A DNA stretch of 64,000 nt from Rhodopseudomonas palustris (GTDB lineage Bacteria > Pseudomonadota > Alphaproteobacteria > Rhizobiales > Xanthobacteraceae), in assembly GCA_016215605.1 (NCBI GenBank), contig JACRJB010000056.1, positions 1 to 64,000 on the forward strand. Reading direction: 5' to 3'. Below, one piece after another: positions 18,375 through 27,209 of the stretch. Within the stretch, counting starts at the first letter, position 1, and the number at the start of each line of letters is the position of its first letter. A program made the position numbers and the translations under genes. Under the pieces are notes generated by a model. It searched no databases. It worked only from the letters and a program-made list of their open reading frames with translations, and had not been told where the DNA came from.

Positions 18375-18794
18375 TCAGGCCGGGATCGCGGGAATCGCCG
18401 AAATGATGACGAAGGCCTGCGCCAGCGGCCATTCGTCGGTGATCGACAGGTCGATCTGGGCGGTCATGCCCGGAGGCGTCAACGCATCGAGCCGGGCTTT
18501 GGCGCCGCCGGTCAGCACCATGGTCGGCCGGCCGCCGCGCAGATTGACCACGCCCATGTCGCGCCACCAGACGCCCTGCCTGATCCCGGTTCCGAGCGCC
18601 TTGCAGCACGCCTCCTTGGCGGCGAACCGTTTGGCGTAGGTGGCGGCCACCAGATTGGGCTGCTTGTCGCGTCGCCCGGCCCTCGCCCGCTCGGTCTCGG
18701 TGAAGATGCGGTCGAGAAACCGGTCGCCGTGCCGTTCGATCACCTTGGCGATCCGGGTGATGTCGATCAGGTCCGAACCGATGCCGATGATCAT
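18375..18794 (-). CDS. acpS: Holo-[acyl-carrier-protein] synthase
   Basis: 139 residues. AcpS transfers 4'-phosphopantetheine from CoA to ACP. The metal-binding motif [10 protein letters not shown] (Asp8 region) and the [12 protein letters not shown] motif with its catalytic Glu are intact. The ATG at 18794 overlaps the pdxJ stop by 4 bp, giving translational coupling. The pdxJ-acpS pair is widespread in proteobacteria. Confidence 0.95.
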   Translation of the reverse strand: MIIGIGSDLIDITRIAKVIERHGDRFLDRIFTETERARAGRRDKQPNLVAATYAKRFAAKEACCKALGTGIRQGVWWRDMGVVNLRGGRPTMVLTGGAKARLDALTPPGMTAQIDLSITDEWPLAQAFVIISAIPAIPA

Positions 18795-19555
18795 GCCGCG
18801 ATCACCTTGGCGCGGCCGCGATCCATCGCCTCCCGCATCGCCTTCACCGTCTCGCCGAGGCCGACGAACAGCGCCTCGCCGATCATGTAGAAGCCGATGT
18901 TGAGCTCGACGATCTGCGGCAACGCCGCGATCGTTTCGGCGGTGGCGTAATCGAGGCCATGGCCGGCATGGACTTCGAGCCCCGCCGACTGCGCCAGCGA
19001 CGCGCCGGCGACGATCCGCCGCCACTCCTCGGCCGCCTTCGCCGGCTCGTCGTCGGTGATCGCGTCGCACCAGGCGCCGGTGTGCAGTTCGATCGCCGGC
19101 GCCTTCAACTTGGCGGCCATCTCGATCTGCGCCGGGTCGGCGGCGATGAACAGCGACACGCGGATGCCGGCGTCGTTGAAGCGGGCGATCGACGGCGCCA
19201 GTGAGTCGCGCTGACCGACCACGTCGAGCCCGCCTTCGGTGGTGAGTTCTTCGCGGCGCTCCGGCACCAGGCAGACCGCGTGCGGCTGCACGCCGAGCGC
19301 GATCCGAACCATGTCCGGCGTCGCCGCCATCTCGAAGTTCAGCGGCTTGGAGATCTCAGCCTTCAGCCGCTCCATGTCGTTGTCGCGGATGTGGCGGCGA
19401 TCCTCGCGCAGATGCGCGGTGATGCCGTCGGCGCCGGCCTCGATCGCCGCCAGCGCCGCGCGCAGCGGATCGGGATGGCGGCCGCCGCGGGCGTTCCGTA
19501 CCGTGGCGATATGATCGATGTTGACCCCGAGACGCAGCGGAGAGGTTTTGGGCAT
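18791..19555 (-). CDS. pdxJ: Pyridoxine 5'-phosphate synthase
   Basis: 254 residues. It condenses 1-deoxyxylulose 5-phosphate with 3-amino-2-oxopropyl phosphate in vitamin B6 synthesis. Recognised by [17 protein letters not shown] at the N-terminus (active-site His), the [16 protein letters not shown] loop, and the C-terminal GHGLDY and [13 protein letters not shown] motifs. I take the ATG at 19555; a TTG two codons upstream is the alternative. It follows rsh by 46 bp and overlaps acpS. Confidence 0.95.
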   Translation of the reverse strand: MPKTSPLRLGVNIDHIATVRNARGGRHPDPLRAALAAIEAGADGITAHLREDRRHIRDNDMERLKAEISKPLNFEMAATPDMVRIALGVQPHAVCLVPERREELTTEGGLDVVGQRDSLAPSIARFNDAGIRVSLFIAADPAQIEMAAKLKAPAIELHTGAWCDAITDDEPAKAAEEWRRIVAGASLAQSAGLEVHAGHGLDYATAETIAALPQIVELNIGFYMIGEALFVGLGETVKAMREAMDRGRAKVIAA

Positions 19556-19601
19556 GTTCAACCTGCGGAATGGATATTAGAGAGCGGAGCGCGGCGCGTG
19601 T

Positions 19602-21890
19602 TCAACCATTGACCCGCTCGACATGGGCCACCACTGCCTTGGCGCGCAGCTGGGCGATGATCGCGCTGAGATGCTTGAGGTCGTAGACCTCGAGATCGAT
19701 GGTGAGCTCGGTGAAGTCCGGCGAGCGCCGGCTCATGTTGATGTTGTCGATATTGCCGTCGTGCTCCGCGATCACGCCGGCGATCTGCGCCAGCGAGCCG
19801 GGCTCGTTGACGTTCTGCACGAACAGCCGCGCCGGGAAACGCTGCGGCGTGGTCTCGTCGATGTCCCATTTCACGTCGAGCCAGCGCTCCGGCTCTTCCT
19901 CGAAATCCTTCAAGGCCGGCGAATGGATCGGGTAGATGGTGATGCCCTCACCCGGCGTGACGATGCCGATGATGCGATCGCCCGGCACCGCGCCGCCGTT
20001 CGGCGCGAACTTCACCGGTAGTCCGGAATGGATGCCGCCGATCGGGACCGCGGCGCCGACCTTGGCGGGCTCGGACGCGGATTTCGGCCCGGGCTTGTCC
20101 GGCTTCTTGCCGCCGAACCGCGCGGTGCGCTCTTCCTTGTAATCCGGATACATCGCGCGAGCGACGTCGGACGCCTTCATCTCGCCGCGGCCGACCGAAG
20201 CCATCACCTCCTCGATCGAAGCGCGCGCCAGCCGTGGCAGCGCGCCCTTCAGCTTGTCGTCGGCGTATTCGATCTTGGCGCGGGCGAACAGCCGCTCGAC
20301 GATGCGGCGGCCGAGCCCCGCATATTGATCGCGCATCGCGGTGCGGGTGGCGCGGCGGATCGCGGCGCGCGCCTTGCCGGTCCGCGCCAGCGATTCCCAC
20401 GCCGCCGGCGGCGCCGATTGCACGCTCGAGGTCAGCACCTCGACTTCGTCGCCGTTCTGCAGCTCCGAGGACAGCGGCGCGAACTTGCCGTTGATCTTGC
20501 AGCCGACCGCGCTGTTGCCGACGTCGGTATGCACCGCATAGGCGAAGTCGATGACATTGGCGGCGCGCGGCAGCGCGATCAGCTTGCCCTTTGGGGTGAA
20601 GCAGAACACCTGATCGTGGAACAGTTCGAGCTTGGTGTGTTCGAGGAACTCCTCCGGGTTCGAACTCTCCGACAGCATCTCGATGGTGTGCCGCAGCCAG
20701 GCGAAGGCGTTGGACTCGCGGTTGAGCAGTTCGGTCGGCGAGCCGACGCCGTCCTTGTAGAACGCGTGCGCGGCGATGCCGTATTCCGCGATCTGGTTCA
20801 TGTCCTGGGTGCGGAATTGCAGTTCGACACGCTGCTGGCCCGGACCGATCACCGTGGTGTGCAGCGAGCGATAGTCGTTCTGCTTCGGCGTCGAGATGTA
20901 GTCCTTGAACCGGCCCGGCACCATCGGCCAGGTGGTGTGCACCACGCCGAGCGCGCGGTAACAGGCCTCGACGTCGTTCAGCACCACGCGGAAGCCGTAG
21001 ATGTCCGACAGTTGCTCGAAGCCGACCGACTTCCGCTCCATCTTGGTCCAGATCGAAAACGGCCGCTTGCGCCGGCCGGTGACTTCGGCGGAGATGCCGT
21101 TCTTGGCGAGATTGGCCGACAGCTGGGTTTCGATCTCGCCGATCAGATTGCGGTTGCGCTCGGCCAGCGCGTCGAGCCGCTGCATCACCACGGCGAACGC
21201 TTCGGGGTCGAGCGTCCGGAACGACAGGTCCTCGAGCTCCTCGCGCATCTCCTGCATGCCCATGCGGCCTGCGAGCGGCGCGTAGATGTCGAGCGTTTCC
21301 TCGGCGATGCGCTGCCGCGCCGCCGGCGGCACGAATTCCAGCGTCCGCATGTTGTGCAGGCGGTCGGCGAGCTTGATCAGCAGCACACGGACGTCGTCGG
21401 CGATCGCCAGCAGCAGCTTGCGCAGGTTTTCCGCCTGCTTGGCCTCGCGCGACACCAGTTCGAGCCGCTTCAGCTTGGTCAGGCCCTCGACCAGCGAGCC
21501 GATCTCGTGGCCGAACAGCTTGTCGATCTCGGTCCGGGTCGCCTCGGTATCCTCGATCGTGTCGTGCAGCAGCGCCGCGACGATGGTGGCGTCGTCGAGC
21601 TTGAGGTTGGTGAGGATCGCGGCGACTTCGAGCGGATGCGAGAAATACGGGTCGCCGGAGGCGCGGGTCTGCTCGCCATGCGCCATCATCGCGTAGACAT
21701 AGGCGCGGTTGAGCATGTCCTCGTCGGTGTTCGGATTGTAGCTCCGGACCCGCTCGACCAGGTCGTATTGCCGCATCATCCGGGCCCGTGTGCCGCGCGG
21801 CTTGGCCGGGACGTCGGCCGGCGCGGCCACCGTAGCCACCGAATCGGCCATGGCCTCCATCTGCTTCGGAATGCGGCGCCCTGACGCCAT
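19602..21890 (-). CDS. rsh: Bifunctional (p)ppGpp synthetase/hydrolase
   Basis: 762 residues. Domains in order: HD hydrolase (YFSHPLEVAAIL and the HDTIEDT motif, about residues 70-180); synthetase with RFKD (the charge form of hydrolase-competent Rel/SpoT enzymes), YRSLHTTVIGP and ELQFRT; TGS (VFCFTPKGKLIALP); a helical/zinc-finger linker; and a C-terminal ACT domain. It sets the ppGpp level in starvation. The start at 21890 has a TGAGGT site; a longer frame to 22055 lacks support. It is between rpoZ and pdxJ, an order usual for alphaproteobacteria. Confidence 0.95.
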   Translation of the reverse strand: MASGRRIPKQMEAMADSVATVAAPADVPAKPRGTRARMMRQYDLVERVRSYNPNTDEDMLNRAYVYAMMAHGEQTRASGDPYFSHPLEVAAILTNLKLDDATIVAALLHDTIEDTEATRTEIDKLFGHEIGSLVEGLTKLKRLELVSREAKQAENLRKLLLAIADDVRVLLIKLADRLHNMRTLEFVPPAARQRIAEETLDIYAPLAGRMGMQEMREELEDLSFRTLDPEAFAVVMQRLDALAERNRNLIGEIETQLSANLAKNGISAEVTGRRKRPFSIWTKMERKSVGFEQLSDIYGFRVVLNDVEACYRALGVVHTTWPMVPGRFKDYISTPKQNDYRSLHTTVIGPGQQRVELQFRTQDMNQIAEYGIAAHAFYKDGVGSPTELLNRESNAFAWLRHTIEMLSESSNPEEFLEHTKLELFHDQVFCFTPKGKLIALPRAANVIDFAYAVHTDVGNSAVGCKINGKFAPLSSELQNGDEVEVLTSSVQSAPPAAWESLARTGKARAAIRRATRTAMRDQYAGLGRRIVERLFARAKIEYADDKLKGALPRLARASIEEVMASVGRGEMKASDVARAMYPDYKEERTARFGGKKPDKPGPKSASEPAKVGAAVPIGGIHSGLPVKFAPNGGAVPGDRIIGIVTPGEGITIYPIHSPALKDFEEEPERWLDVKWDIDETTPQRFPARLFVQNVNEPGSLAQIAGVIAEHDGNIDNINMSRRSPDFTELTIDLEVYDLKHLSAIIAQLRAKAVVAHVERVNG

Positions 21891-22066
21891 AGAACAAACC
21901 TCAATCGCGGCGCGGGACGCCGCAAATCCACCGGTCGAAAGATTCAGATCTTCTGGAAACCCGACCTTGTAACAGTAAAGCGTTTTGCCCCGATGGGAAG
22001 AGAGGCGAACGCGAAAACCAGCCATCCGACAAAGGTTTGATCGATCGCAAGGCATTTGTGCCGAGC

Positions 22067-22100
22067 GCCAAAAACAAACGGCCCGGAGTGATCCGGGCCG
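22067..22100 (-). terminator. Rho-independent terminator of rpoZ
   Basis: On the minus strand a perfect 9-bp stem (CGGCCCGGA / TCCGGGCCG, 4-nt loop; positions 22100-22079) is followed by TTTGTTTTT. It starts 37 bp after the rpoZ stop and separates rpoZ from rsh. Confidence 0.85.
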
Positions 22101-22136
22101 CTGTTCGATTTCGGGACGATGGTGAGCGGGCCGAGC

Positions 22137-22529
22137 CTACTCGTCTTCCTCGGGCTGCTCTTCCGGCGGCGCGAGGCCTTCGAGACCCTTGAGCAATTCT
22201 TCCTCGGTCATCCGCTCGAGCGCGACCTCGGTGTCGTCGGCGTCGACGCTGGCGCCGGCCGAACCGATCAGCGGCACCGTATCCTGCTCCGGCTCGTCGA
22301 CTTCGACGAACTTCTGCAGGGAGTGCACGAGCTCTTCCTTCAGGTCCTCCGGCGAAACCGTCTGCTCGGCGATTTCTCGAAGGGAAACAACGGGATTCTT
22401 GTCGTTGTCACGGTCGATTGTGAGCTGGGAACCCGACGAGATCATGCGCGCGCGATGAGCCGCCAGCAGGACCAGGTCGAACCGGTTGTCGACCTTATCA
22501 ATACAATCTTCCACGGTGACGCGCGCCAT
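22137..22529 (-). CDS. rpoZ: RNA polymerase omega subunit
   Basis: 130 residues. The conserved omega core [20 protein letters not shown] is followed by [11 protein letters not shown]; the C-terminal half is acidic, as usual in Rhizobiales. Omega helps assemble RNA polymerase and forms part of a ppGpp site, so its place next to rsh is functionally apt. It has its own terminator at 22067-22100. Confidence 0.95.
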   Translation of the reverse strand: MARVTVEDCIDKVDNRFDLVLLAAHRARMISSGSQLTIDRDNDKNPVVSLREIAEQTVSPEDLKEELVHSLQKFVEVDEPEQDTVPLIGSAGASVDADDTEVALERMTEEELLKGLEGLAPPEEQPEEDE

Positions 22530-22871
22530 CGCCAGTCGCTCCGTTCAAAGGACCAAAATGCGGGTTATGCCCCGTAGCTATAGGGGGTTGAAGCGATGCG
22601 CAAGAACCAATTTGTCATTTGGCCGTGAACCCTCACTCTGATAATGCACCTTTTGTCCGGCGATGGGCGCAACCAGTCACTGGGACGAACACGGGTCCGA
22701 CAACAAAAGGCTTCTTTTCAGAAAGAAAAGTATAGAATACCGGTCGATGCTTCGTGCGGTTGAAGATTGTGCCGGGAGCCCAAGCCTGCGGCTATTCGTG
22801 CAAATTTGACTTTAACGCGTGGCTATTGCTGCCTCGCCAAAAATCTAACGACAGAAACACGAGAGATCTGG
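22530..22871. other. 342-bp divergent intergenic region (rpoZ / NYN gene)
   Basis: This holds the promoters of both flanking genes. Near 22700-22740 it is A-rich, with a small CTTTTC-AGAAA-GAAAAG inverted repeat and TATAGAATA just after it, a possible -10 region for the NYN gene. No ORF with a credible start is present. Confidence 0.5.
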
Positions 22872-23498
22872 ATGTCCACCTCTGCGAGCAACAAAATCGC
22901 GCTGTTTATCGATGGCGCCAACCTCTACGCGACGGCAAAAACGCTCGGTTTTGATATCGATTACAAGAGACTGCTCAAGGAATTTCAAAGCCGCGGAACG
23001 CTGATCCGCGCCTTTTACTACACCGCCATCATCGAGGATCAGGAATATTCCTCGATTCGGCCGCTGATCGACTGGCTCGACTACAACGGCTACACCGTGG
23101 TCACCAAGGCGACCAAGGAGTTCATCGACGCCAGCGGCCGCCGCAAGGTCAAAGGCAACATGGACATCGAGCTCGCGGTCGACGCCATGGAGCTGGCCGA
23201 GCACATCGACCAGATGGTGCTGTTCTCCGGTGACGGCGATTTCCGTTCGCTGGTCGAGGCCGTCCAACGCCGCGGCGTTCGCGTCACGGTGATCTCGACG
23301 ATCTCCAGCCAGCCGCCGATGATCGCCGACGAACTCCGGCGCCAGGCCGACGTCTTCACCGATCTGGTCGAACTGCAGTCCAAGATCGGCCGCGACCCGG
23401 CGGACCGTCCGCCGCCGCGCGAGCCGCGCCATCCGCAGTTCCTGCAGCGCTCGGCCGCGATCGCGCCGAGGGGCGGAGCCGACGATTTCGAAGACTGA
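22872..23498 (+). CDS. NYN-domain (LabA/DUF88) protein, putative RNase
   Basis: 208 residues. NYN domains are PIN-like nucleases. The acidic residues are visible: Asp in ALFIDGANLY (about 14), Asp in KGNMDIELAVDAMEL and the D-x-D in FSGDGDFRSLVEAV. The C-terminal 40 residues are Pro/Arg-rich. A GAGAG site precedes the ATG at 22872. The next gene, a uracil-DNA glycosylase, begins one base after its stop. RNA-cleaving function is inference from the family. Confidence 0.88.
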   Translation: MSTSASNKIALFIDGANLYATAKTLGFDIDYKRLLKEFQSRGTLIRAFYYTAIIEDQEYSSIRPLIDWLDYNGYTVVTKATKEFIDASGRRKVKGNMDIELAVDAMELAEHIDQMVLFSGDGDFRSLVEAVQRRGVRVTVISTISSQPPMIADELRRQADVFTDLVELQSKIGRDPADRPPPREPRHPQFLQRSAAIAPRGGADDFED

Positions 23499-23499
23499 C

Positions 23500-24171
23500 A
23501 TGGCGACCACGCGCGGCCCACGGGCCGGCGTGCTGCGACCGATCACGGAACCTGACCGCGACTGTCCGATGTGCCCGAGGCTTGCGGAATTCCGCCGCGA
23601 GCAGCGGGCGCGTGAGCCGGGCTGGCACAACGCGCCCGTGCCCTCGTTCGGCGACGCCGACGCGGCCCTGCTGATCGTCGGCCTCGCGCCCGGTCTGCAG
23701 GGCGCCAATCGCACCGGCCGGCCGTTCACCGGCGATTACGCCGGCGATCTGCTGTACGCGACGCTAATCGCGTACGGCTTTGCAGAGGGCCACTATCAGG
23801 CCCGCCCCGACGACGGCCTGCGTCTGGTCGGGTGCCGCATCACCAACGCGGTCCGGTGCGTGCCGCCACAGAACAAGCCGCTGCCAATCGAGATCAACAC
23901 CTGCCGGCGCTTTCTCGCAACGACGATCGAGACCATGCCGAAGCTGCGTGCGGTCGTGCTGCTGGGCCGGATCGCGCACGACTCGACGCTGAAGGCCGTC
24001 GGCCTGCGCGCCGCGCAGGCTCCATTCGGCCACGGCGCGGTGCATGCCGCCGACGCGCTGCGGCTGTACGACAGCTATCATTGCTCGCGCTACAACACGA
24101 ACACCGGCGTGCTGACGCCGAAGATGTTCCGCGACGTGTTCGCCCGCGTGCGATCGGATTTGGACGGTTAG
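23500..24171 (+). CDS. Family-5 uracil-DNA glycosylase (UDGb), Fe-S type
   Basis: 223 residues. The catalytic-loop motif GLAPGLQGANRTGRPFTGDY is the family-5 form, with the polar residue of motif 1 replaced as in UDGb. Fe-S cysteines occur in CPMC (about 23-26), VRCVPPQNKP and the following NTC. It should remove uracil, and perhaps other deaminated bases, from DNA. It is one base after the NYN gene and likely co-transcribed with it. Confidence 0.9.
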   Translation: MATTRGPRAGVLRPITEPDRDCPMCPRLAEFRREQRAREPGWHNAPVPSFGDADAALLIVGLAPGLQGANRTGRPFTGDYAGDLLYATLIAYGFAEGHYQARPDDGLRLVGCRITNAVRCVPPQNKPLPIEINTCRRFLATTIETMPKLRAVVLLGRIAHDSTLKAVGLRAAQAPFGHGAVHAADALRLYDSYHCSRYNTNTGVLTPKMFRDVFARVRSDLDG

Positions 24172-24191
24172 TACAGCCGACCGCGCGAACC

Positions 24192-24308
24192 CGTCATTGC
24201 GAGGAGCGCAGCGACGAAGCAATCCACGCCACGCGCGCGGCACTGGATTGCTTCGCAGAGCCTGTGCTCGGACGGCGCGAAGCGCCGATCCGAGTGCTCG
24301 CAATGACG
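24192..24308. repeat. Dispersed palindromic repeat, TCATTGCGAGGAGCG family, copy 2
   Basis: CGTCATTGCGAGGAGCGCAG at the left and GAGTGCTCGCAATGACG at the right pair as arms; the centre carries an extra GGCGCGAAGCGCC-type palindrome near 24269. Same family as 12839-12923, but with a longer, rearranged centre. It lies between the convergent glycosylase and peroxiredoxin genes. Confidence 0.8.
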
Positions 24309-24331
24309 TGGGTGCATTTGTCCGCGATGAA

Positions 24332-24907
24332 CTAGCGCGGATTGGCCTTCAGCCAGGCCAGCACGTCGCCGGCGTTCCGGTCCGGCGGGAACACCGGATA
24401 GAACACATGGGTGATGCGGCCGTCGTCGACGATCAGCGCCATCCGCTTCAGCAGCGTCATGTCGGCGACCTGCATGGTCGGCAGCTTCATCGCGGTCGCG
24501 AGCGCGAGCTTGTCGTCGGACAGCACCGGAAACGGCAGATGCAGCCGCGTCGCCATCTCGGCCTGATACGCCGTGCTCTGCGTCGACAGCCCGACCACCT
24601 GCGACGCGCCCGCGGCTTTCAGCTCGGCAAACAGATCGCGAAACGAGCAGGTCTGCGGCGTGCAGCCGCGCGCACCCGGGATCATGTCCCAATCGTCCAC
24701 CAGAGCGATCTGGCCCGGCTCACCGGTCCGGGGATAGGCGAACACCACCGTGCGCCCCGGCAGGGCAGACAGGTCGACGCTGTCGCCGTTGGTGGCCGGC
24801 AGCGGCACCGACGGCACCGCCGTGCCGGGAAGATGCGCCGCGGCGCCGTCATCGACCGGCGCCGGGATCGAACTCCAGTCGACTTGCATCAGGCTGCCCT
24901 GGGTCAT
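24332..24907 (-). CDS. Peroxiredoxin (AhpC/TSA, BCP-like)
   Basis: 191 residues. The active site reads RGCTPQTCSFRDLF: a peroxidatic Cys and a second Cys five residues on, the atypical 2-Cys pattern of BCP-type enzymes. The preceding AYPRTGEPG and the later PVLSDDKLALA fit the thioredoxin fold. It should reduce hydrogen or alkyl peroxides. A strong GGAGGAGG site lies before the ATG at 24907. It is 26 bp downstream of smpB in the same direction. Confidence 0.87.
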   Translation of the reverse strand: MTQGSLMQVDWSSIPAPVDDGAAAHLPGTAVPSVPLPATNGDSVDLSALPGRTVVFAYPRTGEPGQIALVDDWDMIPGARGCTPQTCSFRDLFAELKAAGASQVVGLSTQSTAYQAEMATRLHLPFPVLSDDKLALATAMKLPTMQVADMTLLKRMALIVDDGRITHVFYPVFPPDRNAGDVLAWLKANPR

Positions 24908-24933
24908 CGTCGTTCCTCCTCCCCTGCCCGCGA

Positions 24934-25407
24934 TCAGCCGCGCGCGCGCAGCAGCCGGCCCTTTTCGCGACTCCAGTCCCGCTTCTTCTCGGTCTCGCGC
25001 TTGTCGTGCAGCTGCTTGCCCTTGGCGAGCGCCAGCAGCAGTTTGGCGCGACCCTTCTCGTTGAAATACAGCTTCAGCGGGATCAACGTCATGCCCTGGC
25101 GCTCGACCGCGCCCATCAGCTTGTTGATCTGCTTGCGATGCAGCAGCAATTTGCGCGGCCGCTTCGGCTCGTGATTGAAGCGGTTGGCCTGCAGATATTC
25201 CGGGATAGTGGCGTTGATCAGCCAGATCTCGCCGCCGCGGGAATCCGCATAGGATTCCGCGATCGTCGACTTGCCGCTGCGGACCGACTTGACCTCGGTG
25301 CCGGTCAGCGAAATGCCGGCCTCGATCGTGTCCTCGATCGCGTAATTGAACCGTGCCTTGCGGTTCTCCGCGACCACCTTGATCGCGCGTTCGTTCTTCT
25401 CGGCCAT
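24934..25407 (-). CDS. smpB: SsrA-binding protein SmpB
   Basis: 157 residues, the exact usual length. It binds tmRNA and directs it to stalled ribosomes. Recognised by [18 protein letters not shown], the TGTEVKSVR core and the basic C-terminal tail ending KGRLLRARG. The start at 25407 ([12 protein letters not shown]) is preferred to the upstream 25464 ATG, which adds a Pro-rich tail. The tmRNA gene is not in this window. Confidence 0.96.
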   Translation of the reverse strand: MAEKNERAIKVVAENRKARFNYAIEDTIEAGISLTGTEVKSVRSGKSTIAESYADSRGGEIWLINATIPEYLQANRFNHEPKRPRKLLLHRKQINKLMGAVERQGMTLIPLKLYFNEKGRAKLLLALAKGKQLHDKRETEKKRDWSREKGRLLRARG

Positions 25408-25444
25408 TGGCGATGGGACCCTGGAAAGCGTCGGCTGGATATAA

Positions 25445-25462
25445 GGACCGAGCGGTCGGTCC
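25445..25462 (-). terminator. Possible terminator downstream of mscL
   Basis: GGACCG-ACCGCT-CGGTCC on the minus strand is a perfect 6-bp stem followed by TTATAT. The T tract is short, so it may be only a weak terminator between mscL and smpB. Confidence 0.35.
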
Positions 25463-25571
25463 ACAACCGCACGTCACTGCAGCGCTGGTCGGTCCTGATG
25501 CAAGCAGAACCGTCAATTGTCGTCCGGGCGTTGTCGGCGCGATCCGGTCTGCGCACCGCCCGACATTACCC

Positions 25572-25991
25572 TCAAGTCTTCGCCTTCAGCAGATCGCGGA
25601 TTTCCGCCAGCAGCTCTTCCTCCCGCGACGGCTTCGCCGGCGGCGGCGGCGCGGCTTCGTCCTTGCGCTTCAGCCGGTTCATCGCTCGCACCACCAGAAA
25701 CAGCACGAAGGCGACGATCAGGAAGTTCAGCGTCAGCGTCAGGAAGCTGCCCCAGGCCAGCACCGCGCCCTGCTTCTTGGCCTCCGCCAGCGAGTTGGCC
25801 GTCACCGACTTCGCCAACGGCGTGAAGTAGTTCGAGAAGTCGAGCCCGCCGGTGATCGCTCCGATGATCGGCATGATGATGTCGCCGACCAGCGAGCTGA
25901 CGATCGCCCCGAATGCCGCGCCGATGATGACGCCGACGGCGAGGTCGACGACGTTTCCCTTCATCGCGAATTCGCGGAATTCCTTGAGCAT
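25572..25991 (-). CDS. mscL: Large-conductance mechanosensitive channel
   Basis: 139 residues. TM1 begins [18 protein letters not shown], the family signature, and TM2 is [18 protein letters not shown]; the C-terminal helix [12 protein letters not shown] forms the cytoplasmic bundle. It releases solutes on hypo-osmotic shock. The ATG at 25991 has GGAGG 7 bp away; a GTG one codon upstream would also be possible. It is 51 bp from the dapA stop. Confidence 0.96.
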   Translation of the reverse strand: MLKEFREFAMKGNVVDLAVGVIIGAAFGAIVSSLVGDIIMPIIGAITGGLDFSNYFTPLAKSVTANSLAEAKKQGAVLAWGSFLTLTLNFLIVAFVLFLVVRAMNRLKRKDEAAPPPPAKPSREEELLAEIRDLLKAKT

Positions 25992-26042
25992 CACGATCCT
26001 CCCGATTGTCTTTGTGGCGGAGCTTGGCTTGGTCCGCTGGGA

Positions 26043-26936
26043 TCAGTTCAGCAGTCCGGCGTGCCTCATCGCGGCGTCGATGATCTTGCCGGTCGGCTCG
26101 GTCACCGGCAAAAGCGGCAGCCGCACCTCTTCCTGAATGCGGCCGAGCAGCGTCAAGCCGTGCTTGGCTCCAGCCACGCCGGGCTCCTTGAACACCGCAT
26201 CGTGCAGCGGCACCAGGCGGTCCTGGATCTTCAGCGCCGCCGGATAGTCGCCGGCGAATACCGCACCCATCAGGTCGGCGCACAGCTTCGGCGCCACGTT
26301 CGACACCACCGAGATGCAGCCATGGCCGCCGGCGGCCATGTAGGCCAGTGCGGTCATGTCCTCGCCGGACAGCTGGATGAAATCGGCGCCCATCGCGTGG
26401 CGCTGCTGCGACACCCGGCCGAGATTGGCCGTCGCATCCTTGACGCCGGCGATGTTCTTCAACTCGTACAGCCGACTCATCGTATCGACCGACATGTCGA
26501 CCACCGAACGCGGCGGAATGTTGTAGATGATGATCGGAATCCCGATCGCGTCGTTCACCGCCTTGAAGTGGTGGTACATCCCTTCCTGGGTCGGCTTGTT
26601 GTAGTACGGAGTCACCACCAGCACCGCATCCGCGCCGGCCTTCTCGGCGTGCTTGGCGAGCTCGACGGCCTCGCGCGTCGAGTTCGAGCCGGCCCCCGCG
26701 ATCACGGGCACCCGCCCCTTGGCCTCAGCGATGCACCATTCGACCACCTTGTGGTGCTCGTCGTGGCTCAGCGTCGGGCTTTCGCCCGTGGTGCCGACCG
26801 GCACCAATCCGTGGCTACCCTCGCCGATCTGCCAGTTCACCAGACTGCGGAAGGCCTGCTCGTCGAGCGACCCGTCTTTCTTGAACGGCGTGACCAAGGC
26901 GGTGAACGACCCCCGGAAATTCGTCTTGGCTGCCAT
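26043..26936 (-). CDS. dapA: 4-Hydroxy-tetrahydrodipicolinate synthase
   Basis: 297 residues. It condenses pyruvate with aspartate semialdehyde in lysine/diaminopimelate synthesis. The TTGES motif ([17 protein letters not shown]), the YYNKP tyrosine and the Schiff-base Lys in GVKDAT are all present. CAGGAGAAG precedes the ATG. A close paralogue function (an aldolase of the same family) cannot be wholly excluded, but the motif set and length fit DapA. Confidence 0.93.
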   Translation of the reverse strand: MAAKTNFRGSFTALVTPFKKDGSLDEQAFRSLVNWQIGEGSHGLVPVGTTGESPTLSHDEHHKVVEWCIAEAKGRVPVIAGAGSNSTREAVELAKHAEKAGADAVLVVTPYYNKPTQEGMYHHFKAVNDAIGIPIIIYNIPPRSVVDMSVDTMSRLYELKNIAGVKDATANLGRVSQQRHAMGADFIQLSGEDMTALAYMAAGGHGCISVVSNVAPKLCADLMGAVFAGDYPAALKIQDRLVPLHDAVFKEPGVAGAKHGLTLLGRIQEEVRLPLLPVTEPTGKIIDAAMRHAGLLN

Positions 26937-27131
26937 GATCTTCTCCTGACGCGCAGTCCCAACCTCGGGCCTTCATAACGGGTCGAGAGCGGGGGCGAAA
27001 GGGCCCGGATCGGCCGGCCACAACGCGGTTCCGGGCTTCGCGGCTGCGAAGACCGGGTGCGGCCGAGCCGCTCGCCGGGCCCAACGGCGCGGCTTGAACC
27101 CTTTGCCGGGCGCCAACGTCTCACCCTCAAT

Positions 27132-27149
27132 GCGTGACCCGTATCACGC
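27132..27149. promoter_or_regulatory. CRP/FNR-like palindrome upstream of the DUF2147 gene
   Basis: GCGTGA-CCCGTA-TCACGC has perfect 6-bp arms with the 6-bp centre of the CRP family (consensus TGTGA-N6-TCACA). It lies 60 bp upstream of the start at 27210, and is also upstream of the divergent dapA. Confidence 0.5.
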
Positions 27150-27209
27150 CGAGAAACCTCGTCCGGGTGCAGACTGGGAATGCGCTCCATTCGATTCCAG
27201 GAGGAAGGC

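Noticed and set aside
20028-21884. Long plus-strand frame opposite rsh
   Set aside because: Antisense shadow; Rsh domains are intact on the minus strand.
21891-22055. N-terminal extension of rsh to an ATG at 22055
   Set aside because: The extension has no conserved sequence and runs over the rpoZ terminator region; the ATG at 21890 has a ribosome site.
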